Below, in pieces: positions 17,075 through 24,356 of a DNA stretch of 28,686 nucleotides. Under the pieces are notes generated by a model, which did not search any database, had not been told where the DNA came from, and saw nothing but the letters and a program-made list of their open reading frames with translations. The translations under genes were made by a program, and so were the position numbers. The stretch is from Bacteroidales bacterium (GTDB lineage Bacteria > Bacteroidota > Bacteroidia > Bacteroidales > UBA932), in assembly GCA_023230265.1 (NCBI GenBank), contig JALNXR010000003.1, forward strand, positions 1 to 28,686, in the 5' to 3' direction. Every line of letters starts with the position of its first letter. The first letter of the stretch is position 1.

Positions 17075-19423
17075 ATGGGAAAAAGCGGTAGGGATTTATT
17101 GAATAAATGGTTCTGGATAATACTTTTCACTCCTATTCTTTTGCTGATATTTTTGTTGCTGATGGTCGGGATTTTTTCTGACATACCCTCTTTTGAGGAG
17201 TTGGAAGATCCCAAAAACAATCTTGCAACCGAGATAATCTCTGAGGATGGGGAGATACTCACAACCTTTCATATAGAGAACCGCTCCTATGTCACCTATC
17301 AGGAGCTTGCGCCATCTCTGGTAAATGCAGCAGTTGCCACTGAGGATATCCGCTTTTACAGCCATTGCGGAATCGACTTCAGAAGTCTTGCCCGTGTAGC
17401 TGTGAAATCTCTTCTTCTTGGGCAGAGGCGTTCCGGAGGAGGGAGTACATTGTCCCAGCAACTTGCCAAGACTCTTTTCCCGAGAGATACAGTAAAGAGC
17501 AGAATCCCGGGAGCAAAGATGGCAGCTCTGACAGTCTCGAAGTTCAAGGAGTGGATTACAGCTGTGAAGCTGGAGAGAAATTACACAAAGAACGAGATAC
17601 TTAGTATGTATATGAACTCTATTTTTTTCGGGAGCAATGCATACGGTATAAAAGCTGCAGCCAACACATTCTTTGGAAAACACCCGTCACAACTTACGGT
17701 TGAGGAGAGCGCACTGCTTGTGGGAATGGTAAATAAACCAACCAGATTTAGTCCGGTTATCAATCCAGAACTCTCTCTGCAGAGAAGAAACCATGTGTTG
17801 ACCCAGATGAGAAAATATGGATTTCTGGAAAGAGAGGAGTGCGACTCAATAAAAAACTTACCTATTAAGTTGGTATTCAGTCAGCAGGACCATAATGCAG
17901 GACTGGCTCCCTACTTCAGGGATATGCTAAGGAGAGTCATGAGTGCCTCAGAGCCTGTCAGGAGCAGATACAGCAAATACGATGACTATCGTGCCGATTC
18001 CCTGCTTTGGAAAAATGATCCTCTGTACGGATGGCTGATCAAAAATCCAAAACCTGACGGCAGTCACTATAATCTGGATAAAGAGGGTTTAAAAATTTAC
18101 ACCACACTCAATTCCAAAATGCAGCAGTATGCAGAAGAGGCTCTTGCAGAACACCTTGGAAAAGAACTTCAGAAGACCTTCTATACCGATCTCAAATATA
18201 AGACCAACAAACCCTTCTCAAACGATGTCCCAAAGAGTACAATTGAGATAATCATGAAACAGGCCAGGAGATGGAGCGACCGATATACAAATCTCAAAAG
18301 GGCAAATTATTCGGATTATCAGATATCAGAAAACTTCAAAAAACCTGTTCCCATGAGAATCTTTTCATGGAATGACAATGGATACATTGACACTGTCCTT
18401 TCGCCAAATGATTCTATAAAATATTATAAATCAATACTCAGGGGGGCAATGATGGCAATGGAACCCCAGACAGGCTATGTTAAGGCTTATGTGGGCGGTC
18501 CAAATTACCGGTATTTTAAATATGACAATGCCAGACAGGGTAAAAGACAGGTAGGATCTACAATCAAGCCGTTTCTCTACACATTGGCGATGCAGGAGGG
18601 TTTTACCCCTTGTTACAAAGTTGTAAATGTCCCACAAACATTTATTGTGGGTGATACCACCTGGACACCTGAAAGCACCGATAAACCCGAATGGATCGGT
18701 AAAAGCGTTACACTCAAATGGGGCCTCACGAAAAGCTCCAATAATATATCGGCTTACCTTATGAAACAATTCGGTCCCAATGCTATGGTTGATATGTGTC
18801 GCAAACTGGGCATCACCAGCTATCTGGATCCGGTTGTATCACTTTGTCTCGGACCTGCAGATCTGTCACTATTTGAAATGGTAAGTGCCTACAATACATA
18901 TCCCAGCAGAGGAGTGAATATTGAACCTGTATTTGTACTCAGGATTGAAGATAAATCGGGCAATGTGCTCAGTACATTCTCTCCGCGCAAGAGAGAGTCT
19001 ATAAGTGCAAATACAGCCTATCTGATGGTAAATCTTATGCAGGGCGTTGTAAATGAAGGAACAGCCTACAGGATTCGTAGCAAGTACATACCGGAAGGAG
19101 AGCTTGCAGGCAAGACAGGGACTACTAACGACCAGTCCGACGGATGGTTCATCGGATATGTACCAAACCTTACAGCGGGAGTGTGGGTAGGAGCTGAGGA
19201 CAGGCAGGTTCACTTTGAGAGTCTGGCACTCGGAGGTGGTTCAAATATGGCACTGCCGGTATGGGGTATTTTTATGCAAAAGGTTCTTAAAGACGGAACA
19301 CTTAATATATCTGTAACGGATACTTTTACGTCACCTCCGGGTTTTAGTGCAAAACTTGATTGTACCGGAGATGATAGTGAGCTTTCTGCAACCACTAAGA
19401 CAAAGGATCCGTTTTTTAACTGA
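17075..19423 (+). CDS. penicillin-binding protein 1A, bifunctional transglycosylase/transpeptidase
   Basis: A class A PBP that polymerises and cross-links peptidoglycan. The 782 residues comprise a membrane anchor (about 13-34), a GT51 glycosyltransferase domain (about 50-230) with the catalytic glutamate E90 in ATEDIRFYSHCGID plus GGSTLSQQLAKTLF, and a transpeptidase domain with S495-T-I-K, SSNN (554-557) and K680-T-G-T. The 250-450 linker is Lys/Tyr-rich, as in homologues from this phylum. The C-terminal tail is short. ddl follows after 32 bp on the same strand, giving a wall-synthesis pair. Confidence 0.95.
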   Translation: MGKSGRDLLNKWFWIILFTPILLLIFLLLMVGIFSDIPSFEELEDPKNNLATEIISEDGEILTTFHIENRSYVTYQELAPSLVNAAVATEDIRFYSHCGIDFRSLARVAVKSLLLGQRRSGGGSTLSQQLAKTLFPRDTVKSRIPGAKMAALTVSKFKEWITAVKLERNYTKNEILSMYMNSIFFGSNAYGIKAAANTFFGKHPSQLTVEESALLVGMVNKPTRFSPVINPELSLQRRNHVLTQMRKYGFLEREECDSIKNLPIKLVFSQQDHNAGLAPYFRDMLRRVMSASEPVRSRYSKYDDYRADSLLWKNDPLYGWLIKNPKPDGSHYNLDKEGLKIYTTLNSKMQQYAEEALAEHLGKELQKTFYTDLKYKTNKPFSNDVPKSTIEIIMKQARRWSDRYTNLKRANYSDYQISENFKKPVPMRIFSWNDNGYIDTVLSPNDSIKYYKSILRGAMMAMEPQTGYVKAYVGGPNYRYFKYDNARQGKRQVGSTIKPFLYTLAMQEGFTPCYKVVNVPQTFIVGDTTWTPESTDKPEWIGKSVTLKWGLTKSSNNISAYLMKQFGPNAMVDMCRKLGITSYLDPVVSLCLGPADLSLFEMVSAYNTYPSRGVNIEPVFVLRIEDKSGNVLSTFSPRKRESISANTAYLMVNLMQGVVNEGTAYRIRSKYIPEGELAGKTGTTNDQSDGWFIGYVPNLTAGVWVGAEDRQVHFESLALGGGSNMALPVWGIFMQKVLKDGTLNISVTDTFTSPPGFSAKLDCTGDDSELSATTKTKDPFFN

Positions 19424-19455
19424 TTTATCACCAAAGAAAAGAGTAAAACATAAAG

Positions 19456-20430
19456 ATGAAAAAAACAGTGGCATTGGTATATGGGGGGGATTCCTCAGAA
19501 GCCGAAGTCTCTGCCAGAAGCGGCAGACACCTTGCCCGTGAGATTGACAGGGAAAGATATCAGGTTTATGAAATTATGATAAAGGGAAGGGACTGGAAGG
19601 TTCTTCTGGAGGATGGTACTTCACCCCAGATTGACAAGGCCGATTTTTCGTTCATCTACCCCTCACAACCCAGATCCAGGAGGGTTACATTTGACATTGC
19701 ACTGATAATGATACACGGAACTCCGGGAGAAAACGGACGGCTCCAGGCATACTTTGAGATGATCGGAATCCCGTTTACAACCTGCTCTGCAGTTGTCTCT
19801 GCAATCACCTTTGACAAATATGCAACAAAGTGCTACCTGAGAGACACCGGTATAAAGCTAGCGCCTGACATTCTTGTCAGAAGGGGCGACCGGTACAATC
19901 CTTCGGAGATTGTTGCGAAACTGGGATTGCCTCTCTTTATCAAACCCAATGAAGGAGGCAGCAGTTTTGGCACAACAAAGGTGAAAAGTGTGGAAGAGGT
20001 CGCCCCTGCCCTTGAACTGGCCTTTAAAGAGGGGGATGCTGTGATTGCAGAAGAGTTCATTCCGGGAAGGGAGCTTACAAACGGGGTGTACGAAAATAAC
20101 GGAGAGCTTGTCAGACTGCCGGTTACAGAGATCATTCCCAAAAACGAGTTTTTTGATTATGAGGCTAAATATCTGGGGGCAAGCAGTGAAGTCTGCCCTG
20201 CAGAGATCAGCAAAGAGACTGCAAAGAACGTGATTGATGTCACACACCGTCTCTATCGTTACCTGGGCTGCAGGGGTGTTGTGAGAATGGATTACATTCT
20301 TAAGGGAGAGGAGCTCTATTTTCTTGAAATAAACACTGTTCCTGGTATGACAGAGGTAAGTCTCGTCCCTCAGCAGATAAGAGCCACAGGGAAAAGCATT
20401 TCCTCTTTCCTGACTGAATTACTTGGTTAG
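19456..20430 (+). CDS. ddl: D-alanine--D-alanine ligase
   Basis: An ATP-grasp enzyme that makes the D-Ala-D-Ala dipeptide of peptidoglycan precursors in the cytoplasm. The 324 residues are typical. The N-terminal domain begins VALVYGGDSSEAEVSARSG, and the ATP-grasp core contains FIKPNEGGSSFGTTKV, AEEFIPGRELTNGV, RMDYIL and FLEINTVPGMTEVSLVPQQ, including the Glu/Asn metal ligands. It follows the class A PBP gene by 32 bp and is probably on the same transcript. Its 3' end overlaps the convergent DUF4153 gene by 12 bp. Confidence 0.96.
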   Translation: MKKTVALVYGGDSSEAEVSARSGRHLAREIDRERYQVYEIMIKGRDWKVLLEDGTSPQIDKADFSFIYPSQPRSRRVTFDIALIMIHGTPGENGRLQAYFEMIGIPFTTCSAVVSAITFDKYATKCYLRDTGIKLAPDILVRRGDRYNPSEIVAKLGLPLFIKPNEGGSSFGTTKVKSVEEVAPALELAFKEGDAVIAEEFIPGRELTNGVYENNGELVRLPVTEIIPKNEFFDYEAKYLGASSEVCPAEISKETAKNVIDVTHRLYRYLGCRGVVRMDYILKGEELYFLEINTVPGMTEVSLVPQQIRATGKSISSFLTELLG

Positions 20431-21744
20431 TTGAATATCTCCGCCAGAAGCCTTTTTAAACTCCTTGCCGTTGAAGAAACCATACTTGTCTGCCGTGATT
20501 TTGCTACCGGAATATTTTTCCAGATAATCCAGAATATCACAGATCTGTTCCAGCTTTACGCTGTCTATGGTACTTACTTCTCTCCCTGTGAGGGGAATTT
20601 TTCCGTTTACCGGGGATAATCCTGACTCGCTCAGAGTTTTGTCAAGCCTGTTTTGCTGGGATCTTATACCTGTATCCCCGGCAGACATCCATGGTACAAA
20701 GGTAAAGATCAACCCGGCAACAACAATTGCATACCCTATCCTCAGATAACTTGCAGTGCTCTCTTTGAGGAAAGTAATAACGGTGTAGGTCATAATCGCC
20801 CCGGTTACAAGCAAATAAACCCTGGCCTCCGTAAATCCGTACTGGTTTACCCTGTAAATTGCACCGGTCCAAAAGAGTATCAGCGGAATTACCGAAATGT
20901 AGCCCAGATACCTGTAAAACTGTTTAAAATTCTGCCTCTCAAGAATAGGCAGCAATCCTCTTACCAGAAAGGAGATTACCACAAAAGCGGTGACCATAAC
21001 TGCCACATTGCCCTTTGGAAGACTCCATGTCAATGCAATATAATCGATGTAGACATAAAGTATAACTGTATAAAGTATCAGAGCGGGGGAGAGCAGGTAA
21101 TTGATCAGGATATCCGATATACCGCTTATATTAAATGCCCTGATTTTATTCATCCCGGGCTCCCATTCATAGTCCAGATAGAGAAAGACTACCGGAGCTC
21201 CGATAAACATTGCCACATTGGCAATGTAAAAATTGATGTTGCTGGAGAACTCCCTGAACAGATCAAACAGATAAGTCACAGAAGTGGAGAGAGCCATAAG
21301 CAGCAAAGCACCGGCTCCTGCCGATATCAGGGCGAAGATGAGATTTTTCCAGAATTTCAGGAAACTTTTAAAAAAGAGAATGTTATCCCTGGTGTTTCTG
21401 AAAGCAGAAACGGCAGCAAGGGTAATAATTATTAGTGCAGGGAACATGAATGTCTCAGAGAAGTTGCTGTTACTCCGGCAGAAAAAGAACAGTGCACAGA
21501 AAATGGAAAGAAGGTATAAGATCTTAAAAAGGATTTTACCGGGGCCAATCCTGTTGAGAATATATGGTATTGCAAATACCACCGGAGCAAGGAGAAGATT
21601 GTCAGAAATTGCATATTCGGGAATGACATCTTCATACATAAGAACAGATACAAGAAAAGCTGTGAGACTTACAGCGATTTCGACCGGATTCTGCAGAACC
21701 ACAACCCAAAGATTGCGGATCAATGTTTTGAGATTGGCACTCAT
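20419..21744 (-). CDS. DUF4153-family integral membrane protein
   Basis: A 441-residue protein with about 10-11 predicted membrane segments through residue 360, followed by a soluble tail of about 80 residues (GDTGIRSQQNRLDKTLSESG onward). The motif RVNQYGFTEARVYLLVTGAI and overall layout match the DUF4153 family, which is common in Bacteroidota. No catalytic residues or biochemical function are known to me. It is a single-gene unit, divergent from prmC across 60 bp and convergent with ddl (12-bp overlap). Confidence 0.8.
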   Translation of the reverse strand: MSANLKTLIRNLWVVVLQNPVEIAVSLTAFLVSVLMYEDVIPEYAISDNLLLAPVVFAIPYILNRIGPGKILFKILYLLSIFCALFFFCRSNSNFSETFMFPALIIITLAAVSAFRNTRDNILFFKSFLKFWKNLIFALISAGAGALLLMALSTSVTYLFDLFREFSSNINFYIANVAMFIGAPVVFLYLDYEWEPGMNKIRAFNISGISDILINYLLSPALILYTVILYVYIDYIALTWSLPKGNVAVMVTAFVVISFLVRGLLPILERQNFKQFYRYLGYISVIPLILFWTGAIYRVNQYGFTEARVYLLVTGAIMTYTVITFLKESTASYLRIGYAIVVAGLIFTFVPWMSAGDTGIRSQQNRLDKTLSESGLSPVNGKIPLTGREVSTIDSVKLEQICDILDYLEKYSGSKITADKYGFFNGKEFKKASGGDIQLTK

Positions 21745-21766
21745 AACGGTGTTAATTTAAAATGTG

Positions 21767-21799
21767 TTTGTTCAAAATTAAGTAAATATTTTAACTTTG
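21767..21799 (+). promoter_or_regulatory. promoter of prmC (TTTG-N21-TAACTTTG)
   Basis: A TTTG at 21767-21770 and a TAACTTTG at 21792-21799 are separated by 21 bp, a good fit to the Bacteroidota primary sigma consensus. The box ends only 5 bp before the prmC ATG, so the message may be leaderless or nearly so. On the other strand TAATTTTG (21780 to 21773) could serve the divergent DUF4153 gene; the two promoters would overlap. Confidence 0.5.
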
Positions 21800-21804
21800 C
21801 GGAC

Positions 21805-22698
21805 ATGACCTTAAAGGAATTTATAAAGTCTGCCACAGAGAGACTTACACTTATATATCCCCCACGCGAAAGTCGTGCCATTTCTGTGAGGCTGGTAGAA
21901 CACTTTTGCAGTCTGCCGGCCTATGAGTATATTATTGAGCCGGACAGAGAACTTCCACCCGGCTCCTTAAAATTAATTGATAAGGCAATAGTTGAGATCT
22001 CTTCCGGGAGGCCTTTGCAATATGTTCTTGGATATCAGGAGTTCCTGGGAAGAAGGTTCAATGTCAGAGAAGGGGTGCTTATACCCCGTCCTGAGACAGC
22101 TGAGATGGTGAAACTGATATTGGAGAAATCTGATGCATACCGTCAAAATCCGGAAGGAGAGGATTATACTGTAAGGATACTGGATGCTGCCTGTGGTTCT
22201 GGATGTATCGGAATTACCCTGGCGGCAAACAGAGCAAACAGTTTTGTATATATGTGCGATTTGTCTGATCCGGCATTAAAAATATCGGCAGAAAACTCAG
22301 TAAATATAGGGATTTCAGACAAGGTTAGAATAATCCGTGAAGATATTCTTGCACCGGATTTCTGCAGTAAACAAATTGATCCGGCCTCCCTGGATCTGAT
22401 TGTCAGCAATCCTCCATATGTCATGGAATCAGAAAAGGAGCAAATGAGAAGGAATGTTCTTGATTATGAGCCTTATGAAGCTCTGTTTGTCCCCGATTCC
22501 GATCCGCTTCTGTTTTACAGGGCTATAGCAGCCAGAGCCTCAGAGCTGCTTAAACCTGGAGGAGAGATATGGTTTGAAATAAACGAAAAATGCGGGGAAC
22601 GAGTCAGAAAACTATTGACCGGAGCGGGATTCAAAAATGTTGAAATCATTAAGGATCTGAATAACAAAGAGAGAATAATCCGTGCGATCTGGTTATGA
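21805..22698 (+). CDS. prmC: peptide chain release factor N5-glutamine methyltransferase
   Basis: PrmC methylates the glutamine of the GGQ motif in release factors RF1/RF2 using S-adenosylmethionine. The 297 residues have a small helical N-terminal domain (about 1-90, with PLQYVLGYQEF) and a Rossmann methyltransferase domain with LIPRPETAEM, the SAM loop LDAACGSGCIG (126-136) and the catalytic N202-P-P-Y. The ATG at 21805 gives the expected N-terminus. It is followed by a 100-bp gap and then the Trp leader region. A weak stem (CCGG/CCGG, 22735-22747) with a T-run after it could end its transcript. Confidence 0.95.
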   Translation: MTLKEFIKSATERLTLIYPPRESRAISVRLVEHFCSLPAYEYIIEPDRELPPGSLKLIDKAIVEISSGRPLQYVLGYQEFLGRRFNVREGVLIPRPETAEMVKLILEKSDAYRQNPEGEDYTVRILDAACGSGCIGITLAANRANSFVYMCDLSDPALKISAENSVNIGISDKVRIIREDILAPDFCSKQIDPASLDLIVSNPPYVMESEKEQMRRNVLDYEPYEALFVPDSDPLLFYRAIAARASELLKPGGEIWFEINEKCGERVRKLLTGAGFKNVEIIKDLNNKERIIRAIWL

Positions 22699-22734
22699 GG
22701 ATGTTTCGCAGGCGAAAATGCCACAACGCAATTT

Positions 22735-22753
22735 CCGGATGAACCGGCTTTTT
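22735..22753 (+). terminator. possible weak terminator after prmC
   Basis: A 4-bp CCGG/CCGG stem with a 5-nt loop is followed by one C and five T residues. The stem is short, so termination may be partial, but it would separate prmC from the leader/trpB2 unit. Confidence 0.3.
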
Positions 22754-22760
22754 CTAATTT

Positions 22761-22794
22761 TATATTTGCAGATAAAAAAAATCGTATATATTTG
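22761..22794 (+). promoter_or_regulatory. candidate promoter(s) for the Trp leader / trpB2 unit
   Basis: Two TATATTTG boxes (22761-22768 and 22787-22794) both match TAnnTTTG. The first would start RNA near 22775 and leave a short 5' region before the leader ATG at 22799, which suits an attenuator. The second has a TTTG 18 bp upstream (within the first box) but would start RNA at or just past the first ATG, so that translation would begin at 22799 without a leader sequence or at the second ATG at 22805. Confidence 0.5.
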
Positions 22795-22798
22795 CCAC

Positions 22799-22879
22799 AT
22801 GAAAATGAGAAACCTTAACATACAGAGTTGGTGGTGGCACAGACCGGAAAGGACTGTGGGCATTGCTTTGGATGTATAG
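22799..22879 (+). CDS. trpL: tryptophan-rich leader peptide of the trpB2 attenuator
   Basis: A 26-residue ORF: it starts MKMRNLNIQS, then W-W-W at residues 11-13 (codons 22829-22837), then HRPERTVGIALDV and TAG. Three consecutive Trp codons in a tiny ORF ahead of a tryptophan synthase gene is the signature of a ribosome-mediated attenuator. The peptide itself is expected to have no function; its translation senses charged tRNA-Trp. The RNA directly after the Trp codons can fold in alternative ways that decide whether the terminator at 22909-22939 forms. An alternative start at the second ATG (22805) keeps the Trp codons. No Shine-Dalgarno sequence is evident, as usual in this phylum. Confidence 0.88.
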   Translation: MKMRNLNIQSWWWHRPERTVGIALDV

Positions 22880-22939
22880 TTAAGGATATTTAAATATCTG
22901 ACTTATCAGGGTCCGGTGCTCACACCGGGCCCTTTTTTT
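22838..22939 (+). promoter_or_regulatory. tryptophan attenuator: pause hairpin, antiterminator and terminator
   Basis: Three competing pairings can be drawn by hand. (1) Pause hairpin 22838-22858: CACAG pairs with CTGTG, then an A-A mismatch, then CC/GG around a GGAAA loop, beginning right after the Trp codons. (2) Antiterminator: TGTGGGCATTG (22855-22865) pairs with CGGTGCTCACA (22914-22924), 11 bp with three G-U pairs. (3) Terminator 22909-22932. Pairing 2 uses the 3' strand of hairpin 1 and the 5' strand and loop of hairpin 3, so it excludes both. A ribosome stalled on Trp codons would cover CACAG and free strand 2 (read-through); a ribosome reaching the stop at 22877 would block strand 2 (termination). 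A second, shorter option pairs ACCGGA (22843-22848) with TCCGGT (22912-22917). Confidence 0.85.
22909..22939 (+). terminator. intrinsic terminator of the trpB2 attenuator
   Basis: GGGTCCGGTG and CACCGGGCCC form a 10-bp stem with one T-G pair and a CTCA tetraloop, followed directly by seven T residues. It lies 29 bp before the trpB2 ATG, where a terminator makes sense only as a regulated switch. Confidence 0.92.
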
Positions 22940-22968
22940 ATTTATTCACAATTTAAATTCTAACACAA

Positions 22969-24255
22969 ATGAAAAGCACCAAAAAGTTCATGCTCCCCGA
23001 GAGCGAAATGCCAAAACAATGGTACAACATCCTGGCCGATATGCCGGTCAAACCTAAGCCGCTGCTGAATCCCGCAACCAATGAACCTCTTCTTCCTGTT
23101 GAGATGGAGGCAATTTTTGCAAAAGAGCTTACAATCCAGGAATTCTCGGGGAAAAGATGGCATGATATCCCCGATCAGGTGCAGGAACTTTACAAAATGT
23201 ACCGCCCCTCTCCGCTGGTAAGAGCCTATGCTTTGGAAAAGGAGCTGGACACACCTGCCAGAATTTTCTTTAAGAACGAAAGCGTAAGTCCGGTTGGCTC
23301 TCACAAGCTCAACACTGCAATCCCTCAGGCCTATTATAATAAACTTCAGGGGATCAAACACCTTACTACAGAGACAGGGGCCGGACAGTGGGGAACGGCA
23401 ATGAGCCTGGCCTGCAAACATTTCGGGCTCGATCTCACCGTATTTATGGTTAAGCAGAGCTACCTGGCAAAACCGTACAGAAAGGTGGTTATGGGGATCT
23501 ATGGAGCTCAGGTACACGCCTCCCCTTCTAAAAAAACTGCTTACGGAAGGGAGGTGCTTGCAAAAGATCCGGAGTGCGGAGGATCTCTGGGAATGGCAAT
23601 TTCTGAGGCAATCGAAATGGCTGTAACCGGAAAAGAGACCAGGTATGTGCTTGGGAGTGTGCTTAATCATGTGATTCTCCATCAGACAGTTATCGGTCTT
23701 GAGGCTGAAAAACAGATGGAGATGGCAGGTTTTTTCCCGGATAAAGTAATCGCATGCTTTGGAGGAGGTTCCAATTTTTCAGGAATTTCATTCCCGTTTT
23801 TACGGCATAAACTTAAAGGAGAGAAGCAATTAGAGTTTATTGCAGCAGAGCCTGAGGCTTGTCCTAAACTTACCAGGGGAGAATTCAGATATGATTTTGG
23901 AGACACTGCTCACCTTACACCACTGATACCAATGTATACCCTTGGAAACGAATTCTCTCCCGAACAGATTCATGCAGCAGGACTGAGATATCACGGAGGC
24001 GGACAACTGGTTAGTCAGCTAAAACAGGACGGATTTATTACAAGCACTGCAATCAGCCAGAAGGAGAGTTTTAAAGCAGGAGTGCTTTTCGCGGCAGCAG
24101 AGGGGATTGTACCGGCTCCGGAATCCAACCATGCAATTGCCGCGGTTATAAGAGAGGCGATCAAAGCAAGAGAGTCAGGAAAAGCAGAAACAATTCTTTT
24201 CAACCTTTCAGGACACGGTCATCTTGATCTTGGAGCTTACAGTGAAATGGCATGA
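22969..24255 (+). CDS. trpB: tryptophan synthase beta chain, TrpB2 type (TrpB-like PLP enzyme)
   Basis: A PLP enzyme that condenses indole with serine to give tryptophan. The 428 residues and N-terminal extension (KQWYNILADMPVKPKPLLNP) mark the TrpB2 branch rather than the roughly 400-residue TrpB1. The PLP lysine is K113 in VGSHKLNTA, the catalytic glutamate E135 lies in TETGAGQWG, and the phosphate loop is GGGSN (265-269). No trpA or other trp gene is adjacent. TrpB2 proteins often act without TrpA, using free indole. The leader peptide and attenuator upstream show that expression responds to tryptophan supply, supporting a true role in tryptophan synthesis or indole salvage. Confidence 0.94.
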   Translation: MKSTKKFMLPESEMPKQWYNILADMPVKPKPLLNPATNEPLLPVEMEAIFAKELTIQEFSGKRWHDIPDQVQELYKMYRPSPLVRAYALEKELDTPARIFFKNESVSPVGSHKLNTAIPQAYYNKLQGIKHLTTETGAGQWGTAMSLACKHFGLDLTVFMVKQSYLAKPYRKVVMGIYGAQVHASPSKKTAYGREVLAKDPECGGSLGMAISEAIEMAVTGKETRYVLGSVLNHVILHQTVIGLEAEKQMEMAGFFPDKVIACFGGGSNFSGISFPFLRHKLKGEKQLEFIAAEPEACPKLTRGEFRYDFGDTAHLTPLIPMYTLGNEFSPEQIHAAGLRYHGGGQLVSQLKQDGFITSTAISQKESFKAGVLFAAAEGIVPAPESNHAIAAVIREAIKARESGKAETILFNLSGHGHLDLGAYSEMA

Positions 24256-24331
24256 ATAGCTGCAATGCCCTGCAGCAGGCTGTGCACTAAACTTAAAGGC
24301 AATCCATACAGAACGAATCAGGGATATTGCT

Positions 24332-24356
24332 TTATCAGAGTAATTCTATCTGATAA
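24332..24356. terminator. inverted repeat between convergent trpB2 and the M64 lipoprotein gene
   Basis: TTATCAGA (24332-24339) and TCTGATAA (24349-24356) form an 8-bp perfect stem with a 9-nt loop. It overlaps the stop codon of the minus-strand lipoprotein gene and lies 77 bp after trpB2. There is no strong T-run on either strand, so it is a weak or Rho-assisted terminator candidate at best. Confidence 0.35.

Noticed and set aside
20653..21435. Open frame of 260 codons on the plus strand inside the DUF4153 gene
   Set aside because: It is opposite a convincing membrane-protein gene and has no start context or family features.
22704..22717. TTTCG/CGAAA hairpin after prmC as its terminator
   Set aside because: The 5-bp stem is followed by ATGCC rather than a T-run; the CCGG stem further down is the better, though weak, candidate.
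22682..22879. A 65-codon frame that starts inside the end of prmC and runs through the Trp leader
   Set aside because: Translation from the internal ATG at 22799 (or 22805) places the Trp codons in a short leader, whereas the upstream part overlaps prmC and has no start signal or conserved features.
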